A DNA stretch of 64,000 nucleotides. Source: Dehalococcoidia bacterium (GTDB lineage Bacteria > Chloroflexota > Dehalococcoidia > Tepidiformales > Tepidiformaceae). Location of the stretch: positions 62,001 through 126,000 of the forward strand of contig JADYYG010000026.1 of NCBI GenBank assembly GCA_020853755.1. The letters are read 5' to 3'. Under the pieces are notes generated by a model, which saw only the letters and a list, made by a program, of their open reading frames with translations, did not search any database and had not been told where the DNA came from. Both the position numbers and the translations under genes were made by a program. This document shows positions 24,803 through 33,263 of the stretch, in pieces (the stretch's first letter is position 1; each line of letters starts with the position of its first letter).

Positions 24803-25804
24803 ATGGGCGGCCCCATCGGCATCCTCGCGAACCCGGCCTCGGGCAAGGACATCCGGAGGCTGGTCGCGAACGCCTCCGTGTTCGACAACCGCGAGAAGCG
24901 GAGCATCGTCCGCCGGGTGGTTCTCGGCGCGATTGCCGCAGGAGCGCGCGAATTCGTGTACATGCCCGATTCGCACGGCATCGCTGCATCAGCCCTGGAA
25001 GAACTCGAAGCCGAGGCGGCCGTGCGCGAACTCGAGATACCGCGGACGGGAAGCGCACTCGATACCTCGCGAGCGGCCGAGCGGATGCGCGAAGCAGGCG
25101 TGTCGGTCGCCATCACACTGGGCGGCGATGGGACGAGCCGCGCGTTCGCGCTGGGCTGGCCGTCGGCGCCGCTCATCGCCATCTCGACCGGTACGAATAA
25201 CGTCTTCCCGAAGATGATCGAAGGGACCGTGGCGGGGGCCGCAGCAGGCCTCGTGGCTTCGGGCGCCATCGCGATCCACGAAGTGGCCCGGCAGGCCAAG
25301 ATGGTCCACGTGACCTTCGAGGACGGCCGCGAAGACCTCGCGCTCATCGATGTAGCGTTGCTTGACGGGCCATTCGTGGGCGCTCGCGCAATCTGGGATG
25401 CCGGCAGCCTTCGCGCACTTGTCCTCGCCCGGGCAGAACCAGCGGCTATCGGCATGTCGTCCATCGGCGGACTGCTCCGACCGGTCGGGAGTGACGCCGA
25501 CGAGGGACTGGTGGTCGAGGTTGGCGGTACCGGCCCGAGCCTGCTCGCGCCTATCACACCAGGCCAGCATTCGAAGGTACCGATTGCGGGCCACCACCGC
25601 CTGGCGCTCGGCGAACCGTATGAACTGCATGGACCCGGGATCCTCGCCTTCGACGGTGAACGAGAGCACCGGCTGATGGCTGGCCAGCGGGCCGTCCTCA
25701 CCGTTCGCCGCAACGGCCCGCTCGTCATCGACGTGCCGCGGACGCTGCAACTTGCCGCCTGCCGCGGCATCTTTCGCACCGATGGAGACGCACATGGCGA
25801 CTGA
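24803..25804 (+). CDS. acoX: AcoX-like ATP-NAD kinase-family protein
   Basis: A 333-residue protein of the ATP-NAD/AcoX kinase family. GILANPASGKDIRRLVAN at the start, the GGDGTSRAFALGW motif near residue 113 and ISTGTNNVFP near residue 131 define the NAD-kinase-like fold. AcoX is encoded in many acetoin catabolic operons and is dispensable in some tests; its chemical role is unresolved. Here it is placed between E1 beta and E2, with 5 bp to the upstream gene and an 11-bp overlap with E2. This position is the main reason for calling the complex acetoin-type. Confidence 0.85.
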   Translation: MGGPIGILANPASGKDIRRLVANASVFDNREKRSIVRRVVLGAIAAGAREFVYMPDSHGIAASALEELEAEAAVRELEIPRTGSALDTSRAAERMREAGVSVAITLGGDGTSRAFALGWPSAPLIAISTGTNNVFPKMIEGTVAGAAAGLVASGAIAIHEVARQAKMVHVTFEDGREDLALIDVALLDGPFVGARAIWDAGSLRALVLARAEPAAIGMSSIGGLLRPVGSDADEGLVVEVGGTGPSLLAPITPGQHSKVPIAGHHRLALGEPYELHGPGILAFDGEREHRLMAGQRAVLTVRRNGPLVIDVPRTLQLAACRGIFRTDGDAHGD

Positions 25805-27179
25805 AGTGAGGCTCGTGAAGGCAGGAATGACCATGACCGAGGGGGCTGTCGCCGAGTGGTATGTGCCCGACGGCGCCGAGGTCGAGGCGGGTCAGCCGCT
25901 CTACCGCATGGAGACGGAGAAGATCGAACTCGAAGTGGAAGCCGAGGCCTCCGGTGTGGTACGGCACCTGGTTGCCGCAGGCGCCACCCTCGAACCCGGC
26001 GGGCTCATCGCGTACATCCTGGCGCCAGGCGAGGCGATGCCGGCCGGCGCGGCTCCCGGCCCGGGCGCGGTCCTGCCGGCAAGCCCGAACGGCGCTACAG
26101 CGCCCGCCAAAGCGTCATCGGCAGTCACGCTTGAGGGCGGACGCATCCCATCATCGCCAATCGCCCGGCGGCTGGCGAAAGCCGCTGGATTGTCTCTCTC
26201 GGCCATTGCGGGAACCGGCCCGGGTGGCCGCGTGGTCGAGGCCGACGTCCTCGCCGCGAGAGCCACACCGCACCCAACCCTGGGTGTAGTGGCCGACGCA
26301 CCGCGCGAAATCCTTGCCTCGCCACTCGCGCGCAAGCTGGCGGAACAGCTCCGTGTCGGCCTCGCCCGCGTCACCGGTACGGGCCCCGGCGGCCGGATCA
26401 CGAAAGAGGATGTCGAAGCAGCAGCTTCGAGACCCTCCACAGCCTCAGCAATCTCGGCCGTCCAGCCGTCTGCCCGGAGCACCCTGCATCAGCCCGGCCA
26501 GCGCATCCCTCTCCGCGGGATGCGCAAGGTGATCGCGCAACGGATGCACGCCAGCCTCCAGCAGATGGCTCAGCTGACGATGACGATGGACGTTCGCATG
26601 GACGAAGCGGTGAAGTTGCGCCAGCAACTCATCGACGAATGGGCGTCCGAAGGCATCCGGCCGTCATACACCGACCTCGTCATCAGAGCCGTCGCCAGGG
26701 CGCTCGGCCGGCACCCGCTCCTGAACGCGACGATGCACGAGACAGAAATCGAGCTCTTCGAGGACGTCCACATCGGGATGGCTGTCGCTCTCGACGATGG
26801 CCTCATCGTGCCGGTCATTCGAGACGCCGGCCGCCTGCCACTGAAGGAGATCGCCGCCGAATCGACACGGCTCGCCGAGGCGGCGCGCTCCGGCACACTG
26901 GGCCTCGATGACATGACCGGTGGCACGTTCTCGGTGACCGCCCTGGGGATGGCCGGTATCGATGCGTTCACGCCGATCATCAACCCGCCCAACGTTGCCA
27001 TCCTCGGCATCGGGCGGATCCGCGATGACGTGGGTTGGGACGGCGACCGCCCGGTGAAACAGCAGCGGATGACCCTGAGCCTGACGATCGACCATCGTGC
27101 GGTTGATGGTGCGCCGGGCGCCGCCTTCCTCGGGAGCGTGCGCGACCTCCTCGAAGCTCCCTACCGGCTGCTCGTCTGA
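25794..27179 (+). CDS. acoC: Dihydrolipoamide acetyltransferase E2 with two E3-binding domains
   Basis: A 461-residue E2 component. An N-terminal lipoyl domain carries the lipoyl Lys in METEKIELEVEA near residue 44. A Pro/Ala linker follows, then two peripheral subunit-binding domains near residues 120-157 (SPIARRLAKAAGLSLSAIAG) and 180-217 (SPLARKLAEQLRVGLARVTG), then the catalytic acyltransferase domain ending in the DHRAVDGAPGA active-site His motif. One subunit-binding domain is usual, so the pair is noteworthy. I chose ATG 25794 since GGAG stands 6 nt upstream; it overlaps acoX. Its TGA overlaps the E3 ATG as TGATG. Confidence 0.9.
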   Translation: MATEVRLVKAGMTMTEGAVAEWYVPDGAEVEAGQPLYRMETEKIELEVEAEASGVVRHLVAAGATLEPGGLIAYILAPGEAMPAGAAPGPGAVLPASPNGATAPAKASSAVTLEGGRIPSSPIARRLAKAAGLSLSAIAGTGPGGRVVEADVLAARATPHPTLGVVADAPREILASPLARKLAEQLRVGLARVTGTGPGGRITKEDVEAAASRPSTASAISAVQPSARSTLHQPGQRIPLRGMRKVIAQRMHASLQQMAQLTMTMDVRMDEAVKLRQQLIDEWASEGIRPSYTDLVIRAVARALGRHPLLNATMHETEIELFEDVHIGMAVALDDGLIVPVIRDAGRLPLKEIAAESTRLAEAARSGTLGLDDMTGGTFSVTALGMAGIDAFTPIINPPNVAILGIGRIRDDVGWDGDRPVKQQRMTLSLTIDHRAVDGAPGAAFLGSVRDLLEAPYRLLV

Positions 27180-28543
27180 TGGCGGACTTCGACGTCGTCG
27201 TTATCGGGGGAGGTCCAGCGGGTTACAGCGCTGCCCTGAAGGCCGCCGAGCGCGCCGCGACCGTGGCGCTGATCGAAGCCGAACAACCCGGCGGCGCCTG
27301 CGTGCACCACGCCTGCATCCCCACAAACATCCTCCTCGACTCGGCCGTCCGGCACGTTGAGGCTCGCGAGCTCGCGGTCATGGGTGTGATAGAAGCAGGT
27401 GAGCGATTCAACTTTGCGCGGGCGGCCGCCCGTAAGGACGCTCTCGTCCGGCAAATGGCGGGTGGCATCCAGGCTGCACTGCGCGTTCGGAAGGTCACCG
27501 TCATCGAAGGGCGCGCCGCCTTCGTGTCACCTTCTGCGGTTCGGGTCACCACCGCGGATGGCGGCCGGGAACTGACGGCCGAGGCTTTCATCATCGCAAC
27601 CGGCACGCGCTGGGAACCTCCCGAGCTGCCGGGCTTCGCTCCCCGGCGTGTCCTCACCGCCGACGCAGTCCAGGCCCTGCCGGCAGCGCCGCGTTCGGCT
27701 CTGGTGCTCGCCTCTGGCGCGGGAGATGTGCCGTTCGGACTCGAATACGCGGCGCTCCTGGCCATCGCCGGTGCATCGGTCACCGTTGCCGCGCCGGAGC
27801 GCCTCATTGCCGCCCTCGACCACACGCTCGATGAGGTCGCCCTGGCCGCGATGGCCGACCTTGGCATACAGGTGCTGTTTGACGCCGCCGTCGAAGGCTC
27901 GCAAGGGGAGGATGCCATCGTGCGGCATCGCGGCGGCCGGGATTCGGTGGGAGCCGAAGTCGTGGTCGCAGCCGACACCCGGCGTCCCTACTTCGAAACC
28001 CTCGGACTCGCTGCCGCGGGCGTCGCCACCGACGGTCGGATTATCGTCGACGGTGAGTGCCGGACCAACGCAAGCCACATCTTTGCAGCGGGCGACGTGA
28101 CCGGCGGGGTGATGCTCAGCGCGGCTGCAAGCCACATGGGCGAGGTCGCCGCGATCAATGCCACCGGCGGAGACGCCCGGACGAGGCTGACTGGTATCCC
28201 GCGCGTCGTTCACGGACCCACCGAAATCGCCTGGGTGGGAATAAGCGAAGATGCGGCCCGCGGAGCTGGCTACGACGTGACTTCGGGCATCTATGACCTC
28301 GCGTACAACGCCCGGGCGGTCGTTCTCGGCGCGCGCACGGGCCTGGTCAAAGTCGTCGCCGAACGCGAACTGGGCGAAGTTCTTGGCGTTCACGCGGTTG
28401 GGCCAGGCGCGAGTGATATCGCCGGGTTGGCCGCCGCACTGATGCAGGCCGAGGTGACAGTCGAAGACATGGCGGCGTCGGTTGCGTGGCACCCCAGCAC
28501 GGGAGAGGCCCTCGCAGAGGCCGCCCGCCGCGCCTGCCGGTAG
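27179..28543 (+). CDS. acoL: Dihydrolipoamide dehydrogenase (E3)-like FAD disulfide oxidoreductase
   Basis: A 454-residue class I pyridine-nucleotide disulfide oxidoreductase. FAD binding is by VVVIGGGPAGYSAALKAA at the start; the redox-active pair is GGACVHHACIP (C-x4-C) near residue 42; the second FAD segment is HIFAAGDVTGG near residue 300; the His-Glu catalytic dyad is in AWHPSTGEALAE at the C-terminus. The NAD-binding loop reads SGAGDVPFGLEYA where E3 enzymes have GGGxIGLE, a two-residue expansion. It is the last gene of the operon and would reoxidise the lipoyl arm. Mercuric reductase-like relatives are a less likely alternative. Confidence 0.85.
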   Translation: MADFDVVVIGGGPAGYSAALKAAERAATVALIEAEQPGGACVHHACIPTNILLDSAVRHVEARELAVMGVIEAGERFNFARAAARKDALVRQMAGGIQAALRVRKVTVIEGRAAFVSPSAVRVTTADGGRELTAEAFIIATGTRWEPPELPGFAPRRVLTADAVQALPAAPRSALVLASGAGDVPFGLEYAALLAIAGASVTVAAPERLIAALDHTLDEVALAAMADLGIQVLFDAAVEGSQGEDAIVRHRGGRDSVGAEVVVAADTRRPYFETLGLAAAGVATDGRIIVDGECRTNASHIFAAGDVTGGVMLSAAASHMGEVAAINATGGDARTRLTGIPRVVHGPTEIAWVGISEDAARGAGYDVTSGIYDLAYNARAVVLGARTGLVKVVAERELGEVLGVHAVGPGASDIAGLAAALMQAEVTVEDMAASVAWHPSTGEALAEAARRACR

Positions 28544-28579
28544 GCCGCCGAGACCGTGAGGACCGTCGCCGAGCGTGGG

Positions 28580-29884
28580 CTACCTCGGGTTTGGGCCAGC
28601 TACTCCTGCCGCCACGAGCGCCGCGATTTCGTTCGGCGGGAGACCCACTTCGGCGAGCACTTCCTCGGTATGGGAACCGAGCACCGGTGAACTGCGCCGC
28701 ACACGCGTCGGTGTGAGGTCCATCCTGATCGGCGGCGCGAAGGTCTTGTAAGGCCCAAGCAGGTCATGCTCTAACTCGATGACGTAGTCGTTCGCGAGCA
28801 CCTGAGGGTCGTGGAAGACGTCGGGCGGGAAGTTGAACGGTCCGCAGGGCACCCCTCCGGCACGCAACAGTCCGATCCACTCCTCCGTCGTTCGCTGGCG
28901 GAACAGGTCTTCGGTAGACCTGAGCAAGACGGTCAGGCGGTCGTACGCCTCAGGCGTTCCTAATTCGAAGCCGGGCTCCAGCCGGGGATCGACAACCCTC
29001 GTAACGGCGCGGAAGCGGGCGTTCGTTGCCGCGCTGAGGCAGCCGACCGAGAGGAAGCCATCCCGCGTGCGGTAGTGGCGGAAATAGATGTTCGCGAAGC
29101 CGCCACCCTGGTACGCCTTCTCCCAGAGCGCGCGTTGCTCTTCGAATCCAGCGCCTGCCGCGGCGGCTGCTGAACGCTGCTCGCGCCAGGACGCCTCAAC
29201 GTCCGGGTCGGTGACGCCGAACCAGTTCACCACGGGCGCCGCCTGGGTGAGCGACGTCGCGAGCAGGGACGTCTCAACGCGCTGGCCGCGCCCGGTGGCC
29301 ATGCGATGGTTGAGCGCTGCCACAACCCCGAAGGCCGAGAGGAACCCCGTCCCAAAGTCGGCGTAGGCCGGCCGGATGGTCGCCGGTGCATCGCCATTCG
29401 GCCGTGCCGTTACGGCGCCAATGCCGGACATACCCTGGACCACCACGTCGTAGCCGCCATCCCCGCCCATCGGGCCGCGCATACCAAGCGGCACGTGTTC
29501 GAGGAACACGACCTCCGGGTTGAGCTGGCAGACGTCGGCATAGGAGAGCCGGTAGCGCGGCAGGTCTGCCGGCTTCATCGATACCAGGACCACATCGGCC
29601 CACTTCAGCAGGCCCTCGATGGCGGGCCGGGCCTCTGGTTTGGTTATGTCGAGACAGACGCTCCGCTTGCCACGGTTGAGGAGCGTGAATGACTTGCCTT
29701 CACCCGGGACGATCGGCTGCTGGTTCGAGCGAAGCGCATCGCCTTCGGGCGGTTCAACCTTGATGACATTCGCTCCCATGTCGGCAAGGAGCAGGCCGCA
29801 GACGGGGATGGCGATGACCTGCGCAATCTCGAGTACCTTGAGCCCTTCGAGTGCGCCGGGGAGTCCTTCGGAGCCAGGATTCAT
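28580..29884 (-). CDS. CaiB/BaiF family CoA-transferase
   Basis: A 434-residue family III CoA-transferase. The N-terminal LEIAQVIAIPVCGLLLADMGANVIKVE is typical, and the catalytic Asp appears in RPAYADFGTGF near residue 165, followed by MATGRGQRVETSLL. These enzymes transfer CoA between carboxylic acids through an aspartyl-anhydride/thioester intermediate. It starts in an ATGA overlap with the amidohydrolase gene, so it is the terminal gene of the leftward operon of island A. The substrate is unknown; it differs strongly from the other CoA-transferases nearby. Confidence 0.87.
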   Translation of the reverse strand: MNPGSEGLPGALEGLKVLEIAQVIAIPVCGLLLADMGANVIKVEPPEGDALRSNQQPIVPGEGKSFTLLNRGKRSVCLDITKPEARPAIEGLLKWADVVLVSMKPADLPRYRLSYADVCQLNPEVVFLEHVPLGMRGPMGGDGGYDVVVQGMSGIGAVTARPNGDAPATIRPAYADFGTGFLSAFGVVAALNHRMATGRGQRVETSLLATSLTQAAPVVNWFGVTDPDVEASWREQRSAAAAAGAGFEEQRALWEKAYQGGGFANIYFRHYRTRDGFLSVGCLSAATNARFRAVTRVVDPRLEPGFELGTPEAYDRLTVLLRSTEDLFRQRTTEEWIGLLRAGGVPCGPFNFPPDVFHDPQVLANDYVIELEHDLLGPYKTFAPPIRMDLTPTRVRRSSPVLGSHTEEVLAEVGLPPNEIAALVAAGVAGPNPR

Positions 29885-30693
29885 GTGACGTCGGCCTCCC
29901 ACTTGTATACAGCCTTTGCGTTGGCGGCGAAGAAACGCTCCTGAACCTCAGCGCGAAGGCCCAGGCCAGCCAGCTCCCCCCGCGACCGCTGCCAATCGAT
30001 AACCGGGTACTCGGTTCCGAACATCATCCTGTCTTTCCCGCGGGTGTTGATGAACTGGACGAACTCCGGTGGCCAGTACTTCGGGGCCACCGACGTGCAC
30101 GCCATGAAGACGTTGTCCCAGTGGCTGATCACCGACATCACCTCGGCCGTCCACGGTTGGCCACAGTGGGTCATGACGAGCCGGAGTTCCGGGAAGTGAT
30201 AGGCGACCTCGTCGAAGTACATGGGATTCTGAACCCAGCCGGGCCGCCGTGGCCCCGGCATCCCGGCGTTCATGCTCACGGCGATATCAAGTTCGATGGC
30301 CTTCACGTAGAAGGGCCAGTACACGCGGTCCGTCGGCGGCAGGGTGTAGCGGAACGGCGGGATGCGGAGGCATCGCACGCCGTGCACCTCGTGGTACTCC
30401 ACCACGCGCCGGATTTCGGGCATCCCCTTCGTCGGGTCGACGATCATGGCCGGCAGGATCTTGCGCGGGTAGACGCGGTGCGCCGCCGCGACCCACTCGG
30501 CATGCGCCGGCTCCATGATTGAGACGACTGCGGCCCCGATCCCGGCTGCGTCCAGCTGTTCGAGAAGATCCTCCGGCGTACGGATGGCCGGACGATTCCC
30601 AATGTCCTTGAACAGGTAACCCAGCCCCGACTCGTCTTTCGTATCAAGGAAAGACGAATTCACGAGCGCGTCAATTGCGCGAACCTCAGTCAT
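29881..30693 (-). CDS. Amidohydrolase family protein (metal-dependent TIM-barrel hydrolase)
   Basis: A 270-residue Amidohydro_2-type protein related to ACMSD and 2-pyrone-dicarboxylate lactonases. It begins MTEVRAIDALVNSSFLD, where AxDALVN stands in place of the metal-binding xDxHxH motif, so two N-terminal His ligands appear missing. LVMTHCGQPWTAEVM near residue 168 and RMMFGTEYPVIDW near residue 228 (the catalytic/metal Asp region) are retained. A decarboxylase, hydratase or hydrolase role cannot be assigned. GGAGG seven nt before the ATG at 30693 sets the start. It lies 76 bp after the acyl-CoA dehydrogenase gene, so the two may be one operon. Confidence 0.78.
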   Translation of the reverse strand: MTEVRAIDALVNSSFLDTKDESGLGYLFKDIGNRPAIRTPEDLLEQLDAAGIGAAVVSIMEPAHAEWVAAAHRVYPRKILPAMIVDPTKGMPEIRRVVEYHEVHGVRCLRIPPFRYTLPPTDRVYWPFYVKAIELDIAVSMNAGMPGPRRPGWVQNPMYFDEVAYHFPELRLVMTHCGQPWTAEVMSVISHWDNVFMACTSVAPKYWPPEFVQFINTRGKDRMMFGTEYPVIDWQRSRGELAGLGLRAEVQERFFAANAKAVYKWEADVT

Positions 30694-30769
30694 GCGAGCG
30701 CCTCCAGGTGCCAGCTGGCCAACAGTTTCAACCCTCCGGCTGCCGAGCGCTTCCTGGGGCCGTTGCCGT

Positions 30770-31936
30770 TCAACCTCTCGGCAGCCCAAGGCCACGATTG
30801 GCGATGACGTTCCGCTGGATCTCCGCTGATCCCTGGCCAATGGTGTGGCGAATCGAGTCGAGGTAGAGCGAACCCCAGGCGGCATCCGGCGCGTCTTCGG
30901 CGTCAGCCACTTCGTCCTGGGCCAGTTGCCCGTACAGCCCGGCGCGGTTTGTGGCCGTGTTCACCAGTTGCTGAATGGTCTCCGTAACGGAGAGCTTCGC
31001 GATGGAGACCTCGTAGTTGGGGTTGGCACCGACCGCCTGAAGGGCTGTAACGCGATGGGACAGCACCTTCGCCACCTCCGCGCGAACGGCCGCCGCCGCT
31101 ATCCGGCTGGCCACCTGCCGGTCGGGCCGGTCCCGCTTCCCGGCGCCCTCTGCCAGCGCACGGTCGAGGATGCGACGGAGGAAGGCGTAGCGGGCAATCC
31201 CGGACCGTTCGAAGTCGAGGGTCGCAGCGTTGACATACCATCCGCGATTCTCCTCGCCGATGAGGTTCACCGACGGCGTGCGGACGTTGTCCAGCAGCAC
31301 CTCGTTGAAGTGGTGCCGGCCCTGGAGGTCGATCAGCGGCCGCACTTCAACGCCAGGGGCGTCCAGCGGGATGAGGAGGATGGAGATTCCGCGATGCTTG
31401 GGCGCTTCGGGGTCCGTCCGCACGACTGTCCAGAGCAGGTCTGAGAAGTGGGCGCCGCTGGTGAATCGCTTCGTGCCGCTCACGATCCAGTCGTCACCAT
31501 CCCGGACAGCACTCGTCGAGGCAGCGGCGAGGTCTGAACCAGCGTCGGGCTCGCTAAGGCCCATGGCAACGGAGAATTCGCCGGCAGCGATGGCTGGAAG
31601 GTAGCGCTGCTTCTGTTCCTCTGTCCCAAACAGCATGATTGACGGCCCGACCTGCTGGATCGCCCGGCGGTGGTGCTCGATGGGCGCGCCGGCCAGCACC
31701 ATCTCCTGCATGTAGAGCATCTGCTCTTCGAAGCCCTTGCCGCGCCCGCCGTACTCCGGGGGCCAGGCGATGGCGAGCATCCCTTCCCGCCCTGCAGCCT
31801 GGCTGAACTCCGGTGACGAACTGCCCCGGCCATGCACACGGTGCCGGTCCCAGAATTCGGGCGTGAGGGTTCGAACCAGGAATGAGCGAACTTCCTGGCG
31901 GAACGCCTCTTGCTCCGGCGTGAAGTCGAAATCCAC
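30770..31936 (-). CDS. Acyl-CoA dehydrogenase family protein
   Basis: A 388-residue FadE-type flavoenzyme: MDFDFTPEQEAFRQEVRSFL start, MGLSEPDAGSDLAAASTSA near residue 130, DDWIVSGTKRFTSGAHFSD near residue 150 and SIRHTIGQGSAEIQRNVIANRGLGLPRG at the C-terminus in shortened form. At the position of the medium-chain catalytic Glu the motif reads GQGS, so it lacks Glu there, as do several actinobacterial FadE proteins with the base elsewhere. GGAGG upstream sets the start. It lies between CoA-transferase and amidohydrolase genes of island A. Confidence 0.86.
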   Translation of the reverse strand: MDFDFTPEQEAFRQEVRSFLVRTLTPEFWDRHRVHGRGSSSPEFSQAAGREGMLAIAWPPEYGGRGKGFEEQMLYMQEMVLAGAPIEHHRRAIQQVGPSIMLFGTEEQKQRYLPAIAAGEFSVAMGLSEPDAGSDLAAASTSAVRDGDDWIVSGTKRFTSGAHFSDLLWTVVRTDPEAPKHRGISILLIPLDAPGVEVRPLIDLQGRHHFNEVLLDNVRTPSVNLIGEENRGWYVNAATLDFERSGIARYAFLRRILDRALAEGAGKRDRPDRQVASRIAAAAVRAEVAKVLSHRVTALQAVGANPNYEVSIAKLSVTETIQQLVNTATNRAGLYGQLAQDEVADAEDAPDAAWGSLYLDSIRHTIGQGSAEIQRNVIANRGLGLPRG

Positions 31937-31988
31937 TATTGCCCCCTCCTGGCGGCCCGCCGGCGGACGCCCGGCCCGGCCTCGTGGT

Positions 31989-33263
31989 TCACAGGAGGTC
32001 CGCCAGTGACTCGCTCACCTGGCGGGCTGAGCCGCTGGCGAAGAGCGCGGCAATCTCCCACTCGTTCAGCCCTCCCTCGGCCAGGATCTCCCTCGAGTCA
32101 TGCCCGAGCGGCACGGGCGGTCGCGCAGCCAACGGCGTCTCGGAGAACCGCACCGGCGGCGCGACCACGGTGATCCCCCCGAGGACAGCATGCTCCACCC
32201 GGGCAAGGAACCCGTTTGCGGCCACCTGTTCGTCGAAGAAGACCTCGTCCGAATGCCGCATTGGCGCGATGGGGAGACCCTTTGCCTCGAACTCCGCCAG
32301 CCAGTGGGCGGTGGGCTTCGCCTTGAAGACAGCCGCAACTCGGGTGTGCAGGTCACGTTCATAGGCGTGAACGTCCTCCGGCAACCAGCCTGGACTTGTC
32401 GTCCACGGGTCTTCGATGCCGAGCGTGGCGATCAGCTTGAGCCGCAGCGTGCGCGCGTTACAGGCGATGCCAACGGTCCCGTCGGCCGTCGCAAAGAAGC
32501 CGTAGTAGGCTCGCATCACCCGGTGTGGGAGGCGGCGTTCGCGTTCGGCAATCACATCCTGCCAGGTCTTGCCTTCGGCGAAGGCGCGCTTCAGGTAGTC
32601 CACGAACTCCGAACGCCAGCCGTCGACGAGGTCGACATGGGTAAGCTGGTTGTTTTCGAGCAGCATTGCTGCGTGCATGAGCGCGACATTGAGGCGCTGC
32701 CCCGTGCCAGTCCGCTCCCGGTGGTAGAGCGCCGTCGAAATGCCCCACGCCATGAGCATGGCGGCGGAATAGTCAATGATCGGGTTCAGCAGCGGCTCTG
32801 GGCCGTTCTCGGTCATGTGAGCGAGCCCGGTGAGCGCCTGTATCGCAACATCCATCCCGGGCAGGTGGGCCATCGGGCCTTCGATACCGTAGGCGGTGTT
32901 CTCCCCGTAGATAACCCGTGGGTTGGTTCGGCACACAGACTCGTAGTCGAGTCCGAGGTCCGCAGCGTAGCCGGGCCGGAAGTTGGCGAGAACGATGTCA
33001 GATGACCGAGCGAGGTTCTGCACGGCGCGCAGAACATCCGGATCTCGTAGCTGGACACACAGGGAGCGTTTGCCACGATTCTTATTGAAGAACTGCCGGC
33101 CTTCGAAGGGGAGCAGCGGGCCATTGTGGCGCGTCTGGTCGCCGTCGAGGTCCTCGACCTTGATGACGTCCGCGCCGCCTTCGGCCAGCATCTGGCCGCA
33201 GACGGGCACGGCGATGAACCGCCCGAGTTCGAGCACACGCAGAGCTTCGAAAGGACCGCTCAT
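31989..33263 (-). CDS. CaiB/BaiF family CoA-transferase
   Basis: A 424-residue family III CoA-transferase. LELGRFIAVPVCGQMLAEGG near residue 12 opens the family domain, the catalytic Asp lies in LLNPIIDYSAAMLMAW near residue 175, and RTGTGQRLNVALMHAAMLL follows. The TAATG overlap with the upstream permease gene shows translational coupling to the transporter, which implies that it activates the acid imported by that system. The homologous frame upstream of 33263 is not coding for this family. Substrate unknown. Confidence 0.87.
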   Translation of the reverse strand: MSGPFEALRVLELGRFIAVPVCGQMLAEGGADVIKVEDLDGDQTRHNGPLLPFEGRQFFNKNRGKRSLCVQLRDPDVLRAVQNLARSSDIVLANFRPGYAADLGLDYESVCRTNPRVIYGENTAYGIEGPMAHLPGMDVAIQALTGLAHMTENGPEPLLNPIIDYSAAMLMAWGISTALYHRERTGTGQRLNVALMHAAMLLENNQLTHVDLVDGWRSEFVDYLKRAFAEGKTWQDVIAERERRLPHRVMRAYYGFFATADGTVGIACNARTLRLKLIATLGIEDPWTTSPGWLPEDVHAYERDLHTRVAAVFKAKPTAHWLAEFEAKGLPIAPMRHSDEVFFDEQVAANGFLARVEHAVLGGITVVAPPVRFSETPLAARPPVPLGHDSREILAEGGLNEWEIAALFASGSARQVSESLADLL

